Assembly: GCA_913009755.1 (NCBI GenBank)
Contig: CAJVWU010000005.1
Location: forward strand, 1 to 64,000
Length of the DNA: 64,000 nucleotides
Source: an uncultured Bacteroidia bacterium
GTDB taxonomy: Bacteria > Bacteroidota > Bacteroidia > Bacteroidales > F082
Reading direction: 5' to 3'
Part shown: positions 10,015 to 17,926 of the stretch, piece by piece
Numbering within the stretch: the first letter of the stretch is position 1
How the letters are laid out: each line of letters starts with the position of its first letter
Position numbers and translations under genes: made by a program
The notes under the pieces: generated by a model
What the model was told of the DNA's origin: nothing
Database searches by the model: none
The model's input: the letters and a program-made list of their open reading frames with translations, nothing else

Positions 10015-11094
10015 TCAGGCCAAAACCGATCTGATCCGTTCTTTAAGCCCCCCAAAATGTAAATCCATTGACAGACCTTTGTATTTTTCCTGCTCTTTCA
10101 GTGCCCGGTGGAGGTCAAAGGATTTCTGCGGTTCGGAGTAGAAGATTTTTTTATTTTTAAACCGTTCCGCGAGGTATTTCTGTTCCGTTTGTCCGGGGGT
10201 GGGGATGAAAACGGCTTTTTTGCCAAGCACAGCCAGGTCCATGATGGTTGAATAGCCCGGCCGGCTGATGATTGTTCCTGCGCATTTTATCAGTCCTGCC
10301 AGTTTCGCGTCAGGAAGGTGGGGGAGGAGTTTAATATTGCCGGTTTGAGGTTCCGGGTTTTCTTCCGGCTTTCCCTGTAAGATCACGGCTTTTTTCCCGG
10401 ATGCCGCGATTTGCCTGATGAGTAGGTCCTCTAAAAGTGTACGCTGGGGTTCCGGACCGGACAACAGGGCGAGGATTTCGGTTTTTTCCGTCCGGGGTTC
10501 TGCATTTACCAGACTGAAACGGCTCAACGGCCCGATGAAATGATAGTGGCTTACCGGCATGTTTTTGATGTGTGACAGTTTTCCTGAAAGGTTGGGTTCC
10601 TCTTCGAAGTCGGGTATCCAGAGCTCGTCGTATTTACGGATGTACTGCTTGATGATTCCCCGGATGATGGGTTTGGCAGGTGCTGTGATGCCTGGTGTGG
10701 CAATGTCAAGCTGGTGGGTAACAAAAATACTCCGTGCTTTTTCCGAATGCAGTTCATACCGGTTATCCGAGATGACAATGTCAACCTGTTTTTCAGCAAT
10801 GATCTTTTGCAGAAGTTCATGGGCTTTGTGGGCTGCCGCACGCATCTGAGGGAATGATTTCAGCATGACCAGTGCCATGGAGCCGTCTTTGGGATAGACA
10901 GGGGTGAAACCCGGAAGTTTGACAAATTCACAGTCGGGGAAACGTTGCATCAGGAAGCTCAACGGGCGGTGGTCAGCGCCGATGATCACCTTTGCCCCTT
11001 TGTCGAGCAACAACTGAATAACGGGAACCATCCGGGTAGCATGGCCAAGTCCCCAGTCCAGCGGACAGACCAGTATGGTTTTTTGTGGTGGCAT
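10015..11094 (-). CDS. glycosyltransferase, GT28/MurG-like fold
   Basis: 359 aa. The opening ILVCPLDWGLGHATRMVPVI has the GHxxR loop of GT-B enzymes that begin with an NDP-sugar/acceptor Rossmann domain. The C-terminal half has the nucleotide-sugar binding region GTIISRPGYSTIMDLAVLGK and the FIPTPGQTEQKYLAE segment characteristic of MurG/GT28-type enzymes and of proteins labelled UDP-GlcNAc:LPS transferase. No signal peptide or membrane span is present, so it is cytoplasmic or peripherally membrane-bound. The gene is alone on the minus strand. A probable -7 box lies just upstream (11102-11109). Donor and acceptor cannot be assigned from sequence. Confidence 0.8.
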   Translation of the reverse strand: MPPQKTILVCPLDWGLGHATRMVPVIQLLLDKGAKVIIGADHRPLSFLMQRFPDCEFVKLPGFTPVYPKDGSMALVMLKSFPQMRAAAHKAHELLQKIIAEKQVDIVISDNRYELHSEKARSIFVTHQLDIATPGITAPAKPIIRGIIKQYIRKYDELWIPDFEEEPNLSGKLSHIKNMPVSHYHFIGPLSRFSLVNAEPRTEKTEILALLSGPEPQRTLLEDLLIRQIAASGKKAVILQGKPEENPEPQTGNIKLLPHLPDAKLAGLIKCAGTIISRPGYSTIMDLAVLGKKAVFIPTPGQTEQKYLAERFKNKKIFYSEPQKSFDLHRALKEQEKYKGLSMDLHFGGLKERIRSVLA

Positions 11095-11101
11095 GATTAT
11101 A

Positions 11102-11109
11102 CAAAGCTA
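11102..11109 (-). promoter_or_regulatory. -7 promoter element TAGCTTTG
   Basis: On the minus strand the sequence reads TAGCTTTG, matching the Bacteroidota -7 consensus TAnnTTTG, eight bases upstream of the glycosyltransferase ATG. That would give an almost leaderless transcript. No TTTG is present at the -33 position, so support is partial. Confidence 0.35.
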
Positions 11110-11235
11110 CCAATTATTATGGTAGGCCCGCCCGGATGTGTTATAAAACAAAGGTTCAATGGTTTGTTTCACGATTTTTTAATTGATGTTGTTCTTTTTC
11201 TAACGATACAATAATTTCTCTAACCTTATAATTGC

Positions 11236-11243
11236 TAATTTTG
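11236..11243 (+). promoter_or_regulatory. -7 promoter element TAATTTTG
   Basis: TAATTTTG matches TAnnTTTG and lies 78 bases before the class II aldolase start. The -33 region is only TTTC at 11215-11218, so the element is partial. Confidence 0.35.
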
Positions 11244-11321
11244 ATTCTTCGGAGGGAAATCAGGGGTGGAAAAGTGAAATTGTGAATTTTATAATGATGG
11301 AAACATAAATCTCAAAATCAA

Positions 11322-11909
11322 ATGGCTTACGAAGGGGTAAAATACCAAACAATCATTGAGGATGATACAATTCCTTCCGGTGTGCGGATTGACGAACTGC
11401 GGAAATGGTGCCGCATCTTTCATGAAAAAAACCTGGCGCCTTTTTATCCTGGAGGTACGTATGGCAACATGAGCTTCAGGGTTCAGCAAGGGGAAAATAT
11501 TTTCATCATTACGGCAGCCCGTACCAGTTTTGCAGAAGAATTGCCTCCCGAAGCATTTTTTACCGTTAGCGGTGTTGACCTTGAAAAAGCCATTGTTTAT
11601 GCTTCGGGGGAAAAAAACAGGGAGCCCTCGTCGGAAACCATGTTACATTATGCTATTTTCCGTGAACGCCCGGATGTGATGGCCATTCTGCACGGGCATT
11701 GCCGGGCCATTACCCAAAATGCGGAAAAAACAGGCATTGTCACCACCGGGGAGTTTGTTGAACCGGGAACCACGAAAGTTGTGGACAGTATCCTGGAAGT
11801 GCTGGACAACCATAATTTCATCGAAATAAAAGACCACGGTTTCCTGTCCCTGGGGAAGTCAATTGATGAAGCCGGGCTGCTGGCGATAGAGATGCTGGAA
11901 AAGGTTTGA
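11322..11909 (+). CDS. class II aldolase/adducin family protein
   Basis: 195 aa. It has the class II aldolase signatures: a substrate-loop glycine motif (GGTYGNMSFRV), PSSETMLHYAIF, and the metal-binding pair in AILHGHCRA, with a further candidate His in KDHGFLSLG. This family includes fuculose-1-phosphate and ribulose-5-phosphate aldolases/epimerases, methylthioribulose-1-phosphate dehydratase, and uncharacterised members. The usual C-terminal length is present. No sugar-catabolism or methionine-salvage gene is adjacent, so the substrate is open. It is a Zn-dependent cytoplasmic enzyme by family. Start chosen at ATG 11322, the first in frame after the promoter-like sequence. Confidence 0.85.
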   Translation: MAYEGVKYQTIIEDDTIPSGVRIDELRKWCRIFHEKNLAPFYPGGTYGNMSFRVQQGENIFIITAARTSFAEELPPEAFFTVSGVDLEKAIVYASGEKNREPSSETMLHYAIFRERPDVMAILHGHCRAITQNAEKTGIVTTGEFVEPGTTKVVDSILEVLDNHNFIEIKDHGFLSLGKSIDEAGLLAIEMLEKV

Positions 11910-12174
11910 TCTTTGATACAACCAAATGTTGCTATGGAAGGCTTTGTCATTACGGTAATATGGGTTACTGAGCAATGCATCCGATGATTCAAAAGAGTTT
12001 TTCAGACAAGTAGGCATACAGGCGGGGGAGCTTATCTTTCCATTATTATAAAAATAACTTGTTCGGCAATTGTCTTTTATTATATCTGTTTTCAACTTCA
12101 GGTCCTGTTAACCGAAAGGTCTCGAAAAAACTGTTGCCGCCGCGCCGGAGGCTTTCTACACTGCGTGCAACGCC

Positions 12175-13608
12175 TTACCTCCTCTCCAGCAGCACCACAT
12201 TCTCCAAATGGTGTGTTTGAGGGAACATATCCACCGGTTGCACTTTTTTTACTTCATATTTCTCATTCAGCAAAGCAATATCCCTTGCCTGGGTTGCCGG
12301 GTTGCAACTCACGTACACAATCTTTTGAGGCTCTGCCAAAAGTATTTGCCGAACTACTTTCGGATGCATCCCCGCACGTGGTGGATCAGTCACAATGATC
12401 TCCGGTTTGCCATGTGTGGCAAAAAATTCCTCATCAAGCAATTTTGCCAGGTCCCCTGAATAAAACTCCACATTATCAATGGTATTCAGTTTCATGTTTT
12501 CCCTGGCATCGCCAACGGCATCCTCAATATATTCAACACCAATCACATGCTTAACAGATCTTGCAATAAATGCTGCAATGGTGCCAGTGCCGGTATAGAG
12601 GTCATAGACAAGTTCATCACCTTTGAAACCGGCAAAATCGAATGCTGCCTGATAAAGTTTTTGTGCCTGTCCGGGATTGGTCTGGTAAAAGGATTTAGGC
12701 CCCACCTTGAATTGTAAAGGTGTTTGGCCGGCTTCTGCCGGTTTCATTTGTTCCATTAAATGATCTTTGCCATAGAACAACTGCACGTTGAGATCAGAAA
12801 TCGAATCATTTTTCTTTTCATTGATCACAACCATCAACGAGGAGACCTCCGGAAATTTTCCCCGGATAAAACTTAACAGTTCATCAATTTTCTCCCTGTC
12901 ATTTTTACCAAAAACCACGATCACCATTAAATCTCCTGCAGAAGAATTACGAATGATCAAATTGCGGAGCAACCCTTCGTTGTTTCTCACATTATAAAAC
13001 GGGTAATTGTGTTCCAATGCAAAATTCCTGACCGCCAACCGTATTTCGTTAGATGGTTCTTTTTGCAAATAGCACGTGTCAATATCCAGTATTTTGTCAA
13101 ACATGCCGGGAAGATGAAACCCCAGCCCGTTGGTGTCTTCAGGGCCTCCCTCTGCTTTTGAAGTATCTTTACTGGTCAGCCACCGTCTGTCGGAGAAAGT
13201 AAACTCCAGCTTGTTGCGGTAATAGTACGGGTTTTCAGCCCCGATGATAGGTGCTATGCCCGGATAAGGCACTTTGGCTATCCTGTCCAGTGCATCCTGA
13301 ACTTGTTTTTGCTTGAAAACCAGTTGGTACCGATAGTCGAGATGCTGCCATTTGCAACCGCCGCAAAGCCCGAAATGTGAACATATCGGTTGAATTCGTA
13401 AGTCCGATTTTTTATGAGTGGCAACGATCCTTCCCTCAAAATAGGATCTTCTCTTTTTATAAACCTGAACATCCACTACATCACCGGGTGCGGCAAAGGG
13501 TACAAACACAACCCGGTCATTCCACCGTCCGAGGGCTTTGCCTTCAGAACCGGCATCCGTTATTTCAAGCTTTTCAATAAGTGGTAATGGTTTTTTTTGT
13601 CGGGCCAT
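12175..13608 (-). CDS. rlmD: 23S rRNA (uracil-C5)-methyltransferase, RlmD/RumA type
   Basis: 477 aa. An N-terminal TRAM domain (LEITDAGSEGKALGRWNDRV, about residues 10-65) is followed by a 4Fe-4S cluster motif with Cys in CSHFGLCGGCKWQHLDY and a fourth Cys further on (DTCYL). The C-terminal SAM-dependent domain contains LVYDLYTGTGTIAAFIA, TDPPRAGMHPKVV and the catalytic Cys in YVSCNPATQARD. This order is that of RlmD/RumA-type enzymes that make 5-methyluridine in 23S rRNA. Several Bacteroidota have more than one paralogue, so the exact uridine is inferred. It ends near a convergent aldolase gene. The porin gene upstream on the same strand is only 32 bases away, but they look functionally unrelated. 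Confidence 0.93.
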   Translation of the reverse strand: MARQKKPLPLIEKLEITDAGSEGKALGRWNDRVVFVPFAAPGDVVDVQVYKKRRSYFEGRIVATHKKSDLRIQPICSHFGLCGGCKWQHLDYRYQLVFKQKQVQDALDRIAKVPYPGIAPIIGAENPYYYRNKLEFTFSDRRWLTSKDTSKAEGGPEDTNGLGFHLPGMFDKILDIDTCYLQKEPSNEIRLAVRNFALEHNYPFYNVRNNEGLLRNLIIRNSSAGDLMVIVVFGKNDREKIDELLSFIRGKFPEVSSLMVVINEKKNDSISDLNVQLFYGKDHLMEQMKPAEAGQTPLQFKVGPKSFYQTNPGQAQKLYQAAFDFAGFKGDELVYDLYTGTGTIAAFIARSVKHVIGVEYIEDAVGDARENMKLNTIDNVEFYSGDLAKLLDEEFFATHGKPEIIVTDPPRAGMHPKVVRQILLAEPQKIVYVSCNPATQARDIALLNEKYEVKKVQPVDMFPQTHHLENVVLLERR

Positions 13609-13640
13609 TTTCGGATTGTTGTATCATCTTAGTTATTAAA

Positions 13641-14849
13641 TCAAAAAGCCACCTGAAACCGGACCATGGCGATATCAGCATGTCCTGTATTCATAACGTC
13701 AGAATAAATATAATTGAACATGAACCGTGTTGCAGGATTCAGATACCAGTTTATCCCGAAAGTGAAGTCAGTCATTGTCCCACCGTTTAAATCTTTATCA
13801 CTCAGGTCAATATGTGAGAACCTTAATGCCAGTTCCCAGGCTCCGGTCCCTCCTTTGCCCAGATTCTTTTTTGGGATTATTCTGTCATAAGCACTTTTTG
13901 AAGGACTATAATTCCGGTGTTCTCCGGTAATAAACCAACTAAAACTGCCATAATAAGCAGAATAGTTATAAACTTTCGTTTGTGGTGATGAAGATAAAGA
14001 TGGCCGCACTTCAGCGAGCATAAATTCACTTTGCAGTGCAAACCGCCCTGACACAAATGAAAATTCTCCCCCAAATACATTCGCCCTTGTCAACCGGTCA
14101 ATTTTCAGGTTTACATATTTCGGAGCCAGGTGTGCCTCAGGCCTTTCGTACAACTTAAATTCTTCATTATTCTGGAACTGATCTTCATAGGCAACGCCGA
14201 GGTGTAATACCGTATAACGGCCTTCCGGTTTATAAACAGGCAATCCGGTAATCCTGAATGTCAACCGGTATTGATCACCGAGATATTTGCCAATGCTTCC
14301 TGATGGATAAAAGAAACCGGCATACCAGGTAAATCTTTTGTTAAAATGTTTGTTATAAATCATAAATCCCAGATCACGTTCCGGGGTAAAAGCATTGGTC
14401 AGGCCTCTTTCCATAAACAGCACGTATTTGGAACTTGTCTGCATTTCCAGCCCGAAAGGCTGTTTGAAATGCCCCGCCCTGAAATGGCCAATCCAGGGAA
14501 TTTTTTCCACTTCGATATAAGCATCTTTAACCCCCGCATCACCCCTGGAAAAATCAAACTGTAATTTGAACTTAATGTTACCATAAAGCGTACCGGATGT
14601 GTACCATCGCAACCGCCGGAATTCTGCTCCGCTAGGTGCCTCAAAAGCCTCTGATAAAGAAGGGTTCTGATAAATGCCCATGATATCAAACTGAATTCGC
14701 CCACCCATTTTGAGCTTAAACCGGTCATCGGAACTTTTTAGTTCCAGTCCATGGTGATAATGAATAATCCATTTTGGGGTATCCTGCCCGTAAGCAAAAA
14801 GGCCGGAAAGGAAAAAAAGGATAAAAAAATAAAGAATCTTCATTCTCAT
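13641..14849 (-). CDS. porin, OprO/OprP-like (phosphate-selective porin family)
   Basis: 402 aa. Signal peptide MRMKILYFFILFFLSGLFAYG, then the porin O/P pattern: FKLKMGGRIQFDIMGIY, the EFRRLRWYTSGTLYG segment, and KLQFDFSRGDAGVKDAYIEV, which corresponds to the family's D-x-x-V-x-D-A-Y region. The following FRAGHFKQPFGLEMQTSSKY is also typical. The C-terminus ends in VRFQVAF with a terminal Phe. It would sit in the outer membrane. Family members have been annotated as phosphate- or polyphosphate-selective, but selectivity cannot be read here and no pho genes are adjacent. A -7 box is present just upstream at 14866-14873. Confidence 0.85.
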   Translation of the reverse strand: MRMKILYFFILFFLSGLFAYGQDTPKWIIHYHHGLELKSSDDRFKLKMGGRIQFDIMGIYQNPSLSEAFEAPSGAEFRRLRWYTSGTLYGNIKFKLQFDFSRGDAGVKDAYIEVEKIPWIGHFRAGHFKQPFGLEMQTSSKYVLFMERGLTNAFTPERDLGFMIYNKHFNKRFTWYAGFFYPSGSIGKYLGDQYRLTFRITGLPVYKPEGRYTVLHLGVAYEDQFQNNEEFKLYERPEAHLAPKYVNLKIDRLTRANVFGGEFSFVSGRFALQSEFMLAEVRPSLSSSPQTKVYNYSAYYGSFSWFITGEHRNYSPSKSAYDRIIPKKNLGKGGTGAWELALRFSHIDLSDKDLNGGTMTDFTFGINWYLNPATRFMFNYIYSDVMNTGHADIAMVRFQVAF

Positions 14850-14865
14850 GTTGGTAACCGTTGCG

Positions 14866-14873
14866 CAAATTTA
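14866..14873 (-). promoter_or_regulatory. -7 promoter element TAAATTTG
   Basis: Minus-strand TAAATTTG (consensus TAnnTTTG) lies 16 bases upstream of the porin start. No clear -33 TTTG is seen. Confidence 0.35.
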
Positions 14874-14958
14874 TTCTTTTAAATTAATTGGTAATTTTTT
14901 TTTAACCAAAATATTTTTCCTGATTGACAGGCCAACGCAAATCCGTCAAACAAATTAG

Positions 14959-14966
14959 TAACTTTG
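14959..14966 (+). promoter_or_regulatory. -7 promoter element TAACTTTG
   Basis: TAACTTTG matches the Bacteroidota -7 consensus and lies 17 bases before the nnr start codon. It is divergent from the porin promoter about 90 bases away. The -33 element is not recognisable. Confidence 0.4.
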
Positions 14967-14983
14967 TAAAAAAAGCCTGAATC

Positions 14984-16495
14984 ATGAAAATACTACCCAT
15001 CGAAAAAGTCAGGGAGGCTGACGCCTATACCATAAAAAACGGACCCATCGCTTCCGTTGACCTGATGGAACGAGCTGCCAAACAATTGTTTAAATGGATC
15101 AAAAAGAAGGTGGATAAAACCCATGTCATCCATATTTTTGCAGGCCTGGGCAACAATGGCGGTGACGGGCTGGCCTTGTCCAGGATGCTGGCTAAAAAGG
15201 GATATGAAGTAAAAATACATATAGTCAGGTATTCCGAAAAAACATCAGAAGATTTCAGGATCAATTTTGAACGGCTCTCCGCAGCAGGCTTTGAAAAAAA
15301 TATCTCTGACCTTAAAGAAAGCAGTTCACTTCCTGAAACCGGAGAAGATGACATCATTGTGGATGCCATTTTCGGATCGGGGTTGACAAGGCCCATACAA
15401 GGTTTCATTGCAGAGGTGATTGAATACATCAACCAGCAACCTGCCGTAACCATTTCCATTGACATCCCTTCGGGACTGTTTGCCGACAGCCATTCCGATG
15501 CTAAAAAAGGTGCCATCGTGAGTGCCGATTATACCTTAAGTTTTCAATTTCCGAAACTGGCTTTTCTGTTGCCCGAAAACGACCGGTTTGTTGGTCAATG
15601 GCATATTCTGGATATCGGGATTTTGCCCGGATTCATTAACAAGGTGAAAGTCTCTGAATACTTTATGCACAAGTGTGACATTGCACCCATGCTCAAACAA
15701 CGGCAGACATTTTCTCACAAAGGTACTTTTGGCCATGCCTTGCTCATTGCCGGAAGCTATGGAAAAACGGGGGCTGCCATACTGGCTTCGGAAGCCTGTC
15801 TCAGATCGGGTGTGGGTTTGCTGCATACGCACATTCCGAAAGCGGGTTATGCCATTATGCAAACTGCAACGCCCGAAACCATGTTGAGCATTGACCGGTA
15901 TGAAAATTATTTTTCGGAAGTTCCCAATCTGGATATCTATAATGCAATTGGCGTTGGGCCGGGACTGGGCATGGAGCATCAATCGCAAATGGCATTGAAA
16001 CTGTTGATACAGAATTATAAAAACCCTGTTGTTTTTGATGCGGATGCACTGAATATCCTTGCGGAAAACAAAACCTGGCTTTCTTTTCTGCCCAAAAACA
16101 GCATCCTGACACCACACCCTAAGGAGTTTGAACGGTTGGCCGGTAAGTGGTCCGATGATTATAAAAAATTGGAAAAGCTACGTGATTTCAGTTTTATAAA
16201 TGGTGTTTATGTTGTGCTGAAAGGGGCATACACAGCTATCTGTTTTCCCGACAAGAGCATCTATTTCAATTCCACCGGCAATCCGGGGATGGCCACTGCC
16301 GGAAGCGGGGATGTACTGACAGGGATGATAACGGGATTACTTGCCCAGGGCTATTCTTCCGGCGCGGCGGTAGTCATTGGTGTGTACCTGCACGGACTGG
16401 CAGGGGACCTGGCTGCAAAAAAGATAGGGCAGGAAAGTATGTTGGCAGGCGATATTATTGAACATATCGGGAAAGCTTTTAAAAAAACAAAGTAA
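14984..16495 (+). CDS. nnr: bifunctional NAD(P)H-hydrate epimerase / ADP-dependent dehydratase
   Basis: 503 aa, the normal length of the bacterial YjeF fusion. The N-terminal epimerase domain (about 1-215) contains MERAAKQLF, the glycine loop FAGLGNNGGDGLALSR and DAIFGSGLTRP. The C-terminal ribokinase-like dehydratase domain (about 230-500) contains FGHALLIAGSYGKTGAAI, GVGPGLG, ILTPHPKEFERL and the ADP/substrate motif TAGSGDVLTGMITGL. Together they repair hydrated NADH and NADPH: the epimerase interconverts R and S forms and the dehydratase restores the cofactor with ADP. Cytoplasmic. Start chosen at ATG 14984, 17 bases after a -7 box. Confidence 0.96.
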   Translation: MKILPIEKVREADAYTIKNGPIASVDLMERAAKQLFKWIKKKVDKTHVIHIFAGLGNNGGDGLALSRMLAKKGYEVKIHIVRYSEKTSEDFRINFERLSAAGFEKNISDLKESSSLPETGEDDIIVDAIFGSGLTRPIQGFIAEVIEYINQQPAVTISIDIPSGLFADSHSDAKKGAIVSADYTLSFQFPKLAFLLPENDRFVGQWHILDIGILPGFINKVKVSEYFMHKCDIAPMLKQRQTFSHKGTFGHALLIAGSYGKTGAAILASEACLRSGVGLLHTHIPKAGYAIMQTATPETMLSIDRYENYFSEVPNLDIYNAIGVGPGLGMEHQSQMALKLLIQNYKNPVVFDADALNILAENKTWLSFLPKNSILTPHPKEFERLAGKWSDDYKKLEKLRDFSFINGVYVVLKGAYTAICFPDKSIYFNSTGNPGMATAGSGDVLTGMITGLLAQGYSSGAAVVIGVYLHGLAGDLAAKKIGQESMLAGDIIEHIGKAFKKTK

Positions 16496-16534
16496 ATTTC
16501 TTTGTCAGTTACCCAGCCTTTCAGGGCCGGGTAT

Positions 16535-16557
16535 AAAAAAAGGCGGCTGAAGCCGCC
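16535..16557 (-). terminator. rho-independent terminator for the GroES-like gene
   Basis: On the minus strand GGCGGCT-TC-AGCCGCC is followed by seven T. It starts seven bases after the stop codon of the minus-strand GroES-like gene. The tight 2-base spacer means the real loop is formed by opening the last pairs. Confidence 0.85.
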
Positions 16558-16564
16558 TAAACGA

Positions 16565-16852
16565 TTAAATTTCTTCAGTCTCGACCACTTTGGCCAGCAG
16601 GTCGTCATAAGGGGTTATCAGGTATTTGTTACCTTCAAAGTCAAATTCCGTCCCTGAATACTTTTTGAAAAATACAGTGTCACCTACTGCAATGCCCGGA
16701 TTTTCAATATTGCCGATGGCAACCACTTTGGCATACTGCGGTTTTTCTTTTGCCGTGTCGGGAATAATGATGCCGCCGGGAGTCTTTTGCTGTTCTTCTT
16801 CCTGCGACATATCCAGCAAAACATTTTCGTTCAAAGGCTGTAATTCTTTCAT
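16565..16852 (-). CDS. GroES-like co-chaperonin (Cpn10), not linked to groEL
   Basis: 95 aa, the usual Cpn10 length. The sequence follows GroES throughout: LQPLNENVLLDM, the mobile loop KTPGGIIIPDTAKEKP with the hydrophobic tripeptide that contacts the chaperonin, AVGDTVFFKKYSGTEFDFEG and YLITPYDDLLAKV. It should form the heptameric lid of GroEL. groEL is not adjacent, which is unusual since groES and groEL are normally co-transcribed, so this may be a second or standalone copy. The upstream region is very AT-rich with no recognised CIRCE-type inverted repeat. It has its own terminator, so it is monocistronic. Confidence 0.88.
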   Translation of the reverse strand: MKELQPLNENVLLDMSQEEEQQKTPGGIIIPDTAKEKPQYAKVVAIGNIENPGIAVGDTVFFKKYSGTEFDFEGNKYLITPYDDLLAKVVETEEI

Positions 16853-16940
16853 CTTTTATCTGATTTAATGTTAGTTAATAATTTTTATTATCTCAATTTT
16901 ATTGTTTTTAAAAATATTTATGATCTGTTTTTTTCCGGTT

Positions 16941-17525
16941 TTAATTGATACCAAGCAGGGCGTTGATCCTGTTTTTGTCAAATCCGACAATCACTTCACC
17001 ATTGATATCCGTTTGGGGCACACCCTGCTGTCCACTGTGTTTTACCATGGTTTCGGCAGCCTTCTGGTCTCTTGACACATCAATATTGCGGTAACGGATA
17101 CCATATTTATCAAGGTGCCTTTTTAAAGCATTACACCACGAGCATGAGGGTGTCGAGTAAACGATAACCCGTTTCTGCGGGGCTTCGCCGTCTTTGGCTT
17201 TTGCCCTGAAAAGCGCACTTTCAAACAGTGATTTATAAAAACCGTTATTGTTGCACCCTTTTACTGATTTAATGAAGTCTTTCCCTTCAAACACCAGTAG
17301 CGAAGGGGCAGAAGTGACATTATATTTTTGATGAATATCGCGGACGGTTGTTACATCTACTGCCACCACGTTCACATCCTTCAGTTCTCCGGAAGCTTTT
17401 TCAACACCTGAATAGCTGCATTCGCTGGCTTCGGAGCCCCTTTTAAACAAAAGAACATAGTTCTTCTTCCCCTCTTGCAGGTTCTTCTGCATCTCGTCAT
17501 AAGAATTAATCTCTTTCAATGCCAT
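16941..17525 (-). CDS. thioredoxin-fold / glutaredoxin fusion protein
   Basis: 194 aa from ATG 17525. An in-frame ATG at 17621 would add 32 residues upstream of the likely promoter and is not supported. The N-terminal half has thioredoxin-fold features (VVAVDVTTV, then NVTSAPSLLVFEG with the cis-Pro loop) but no CxxC; at that position it reads RGSEASECSY. The C-terminal half is a glutaredoxin/NrdH-type domain: VIVYSTPSCSWCNALKRHL with Cys128 and Cys131, then QQGVPQTDINGEVIVGFD. The C-terminal domain should be redox active; the N-terminal domain may instead bind a partner or use its isolated Cys. No signal peptide, so cytoplasmic. Substrate unknown. Confidence 0.82.
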   Translation of the reverse strand: MALKEINSYDEMQKNLQEGKKNYVLLFKRGSEASECSYSGVEKASGELKDVNVVAVDVTTVRDIHQKYNVTSAPSLLVFEGKDFIKSVKGCNNNGFYKSLFESALFRAKAKDGEAPQKRVIVYSTPSCSWCNALKRHLDKYGIRYRNIDVSRDQKAAETMVKHSGQQGVPQTDINGEVIVGFDKNRINALLGIN

Positions 17526-17569
17526 AATCCAAAAAATTTTAATGGCATAAATCAAATGATATGCCAATG

Positions 17570-17577
17570 CAAAATTA
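17570..17577 (-). promoter_or_regulatory. -7 promoter element TAATTTTG
   Basis: Minus-strand TAATTTTG lies 44 bases upstream of the thioredoxin/glutaredoxin start. It supports the ATG at 17525 over the one at 17621, which would lie upstream of the element. Confidence 0.4.
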
Positions 17578-17889
17578 CCGCTTTTGTGAGTGCCGAAATT
17601 GCAGACATGACAAAATTTCACCTGTTATCGGGTCAAAAGATACAGGAAAGAGATATTTTTCCCCGAACAGAATATACGGACATTAAAAACCGGTTCCGAA
17701 ATAATTTTATTTGCAAGTAGAAAGAAAGTTTCAATGTTCGGAACCGGTAAGCAAAGATAAATATAATCAGGTAGCGGTCACAATTATCTTATCCCGGCAG
17801 GATAGGCGTCCAACGACTGAATTTGGAAAAATTTATCTTCATAATATTTATTTTCTGCCCGATAATTTAGATTTCAATCAAACTGCTTT

Positions 17890-17897
17890 TAACTTTG
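17890..17897 (+). promoter_or_regulatory. -7 promoter element TAACTTTG of the citrate lyase operon
   Basis: TAACTTTG lies 29 bases before the ATG at 17927. This argues that the longer open frame reaching back to 17711 is not the true coding start. The -33 region has only TTTA at 17866-17869. Confidence 0.45.
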
Positions 17898-17926
17898 CAT
17901 CAATTACGAAAGCTAAAACCACTTTT

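Noticed and set aside
17711-17926. 72-codon N-terminal extension of the citrate lyase fusion
   Set aside because: It has no resemblance to CitD, and the -7 box at 17890 lies inside it.
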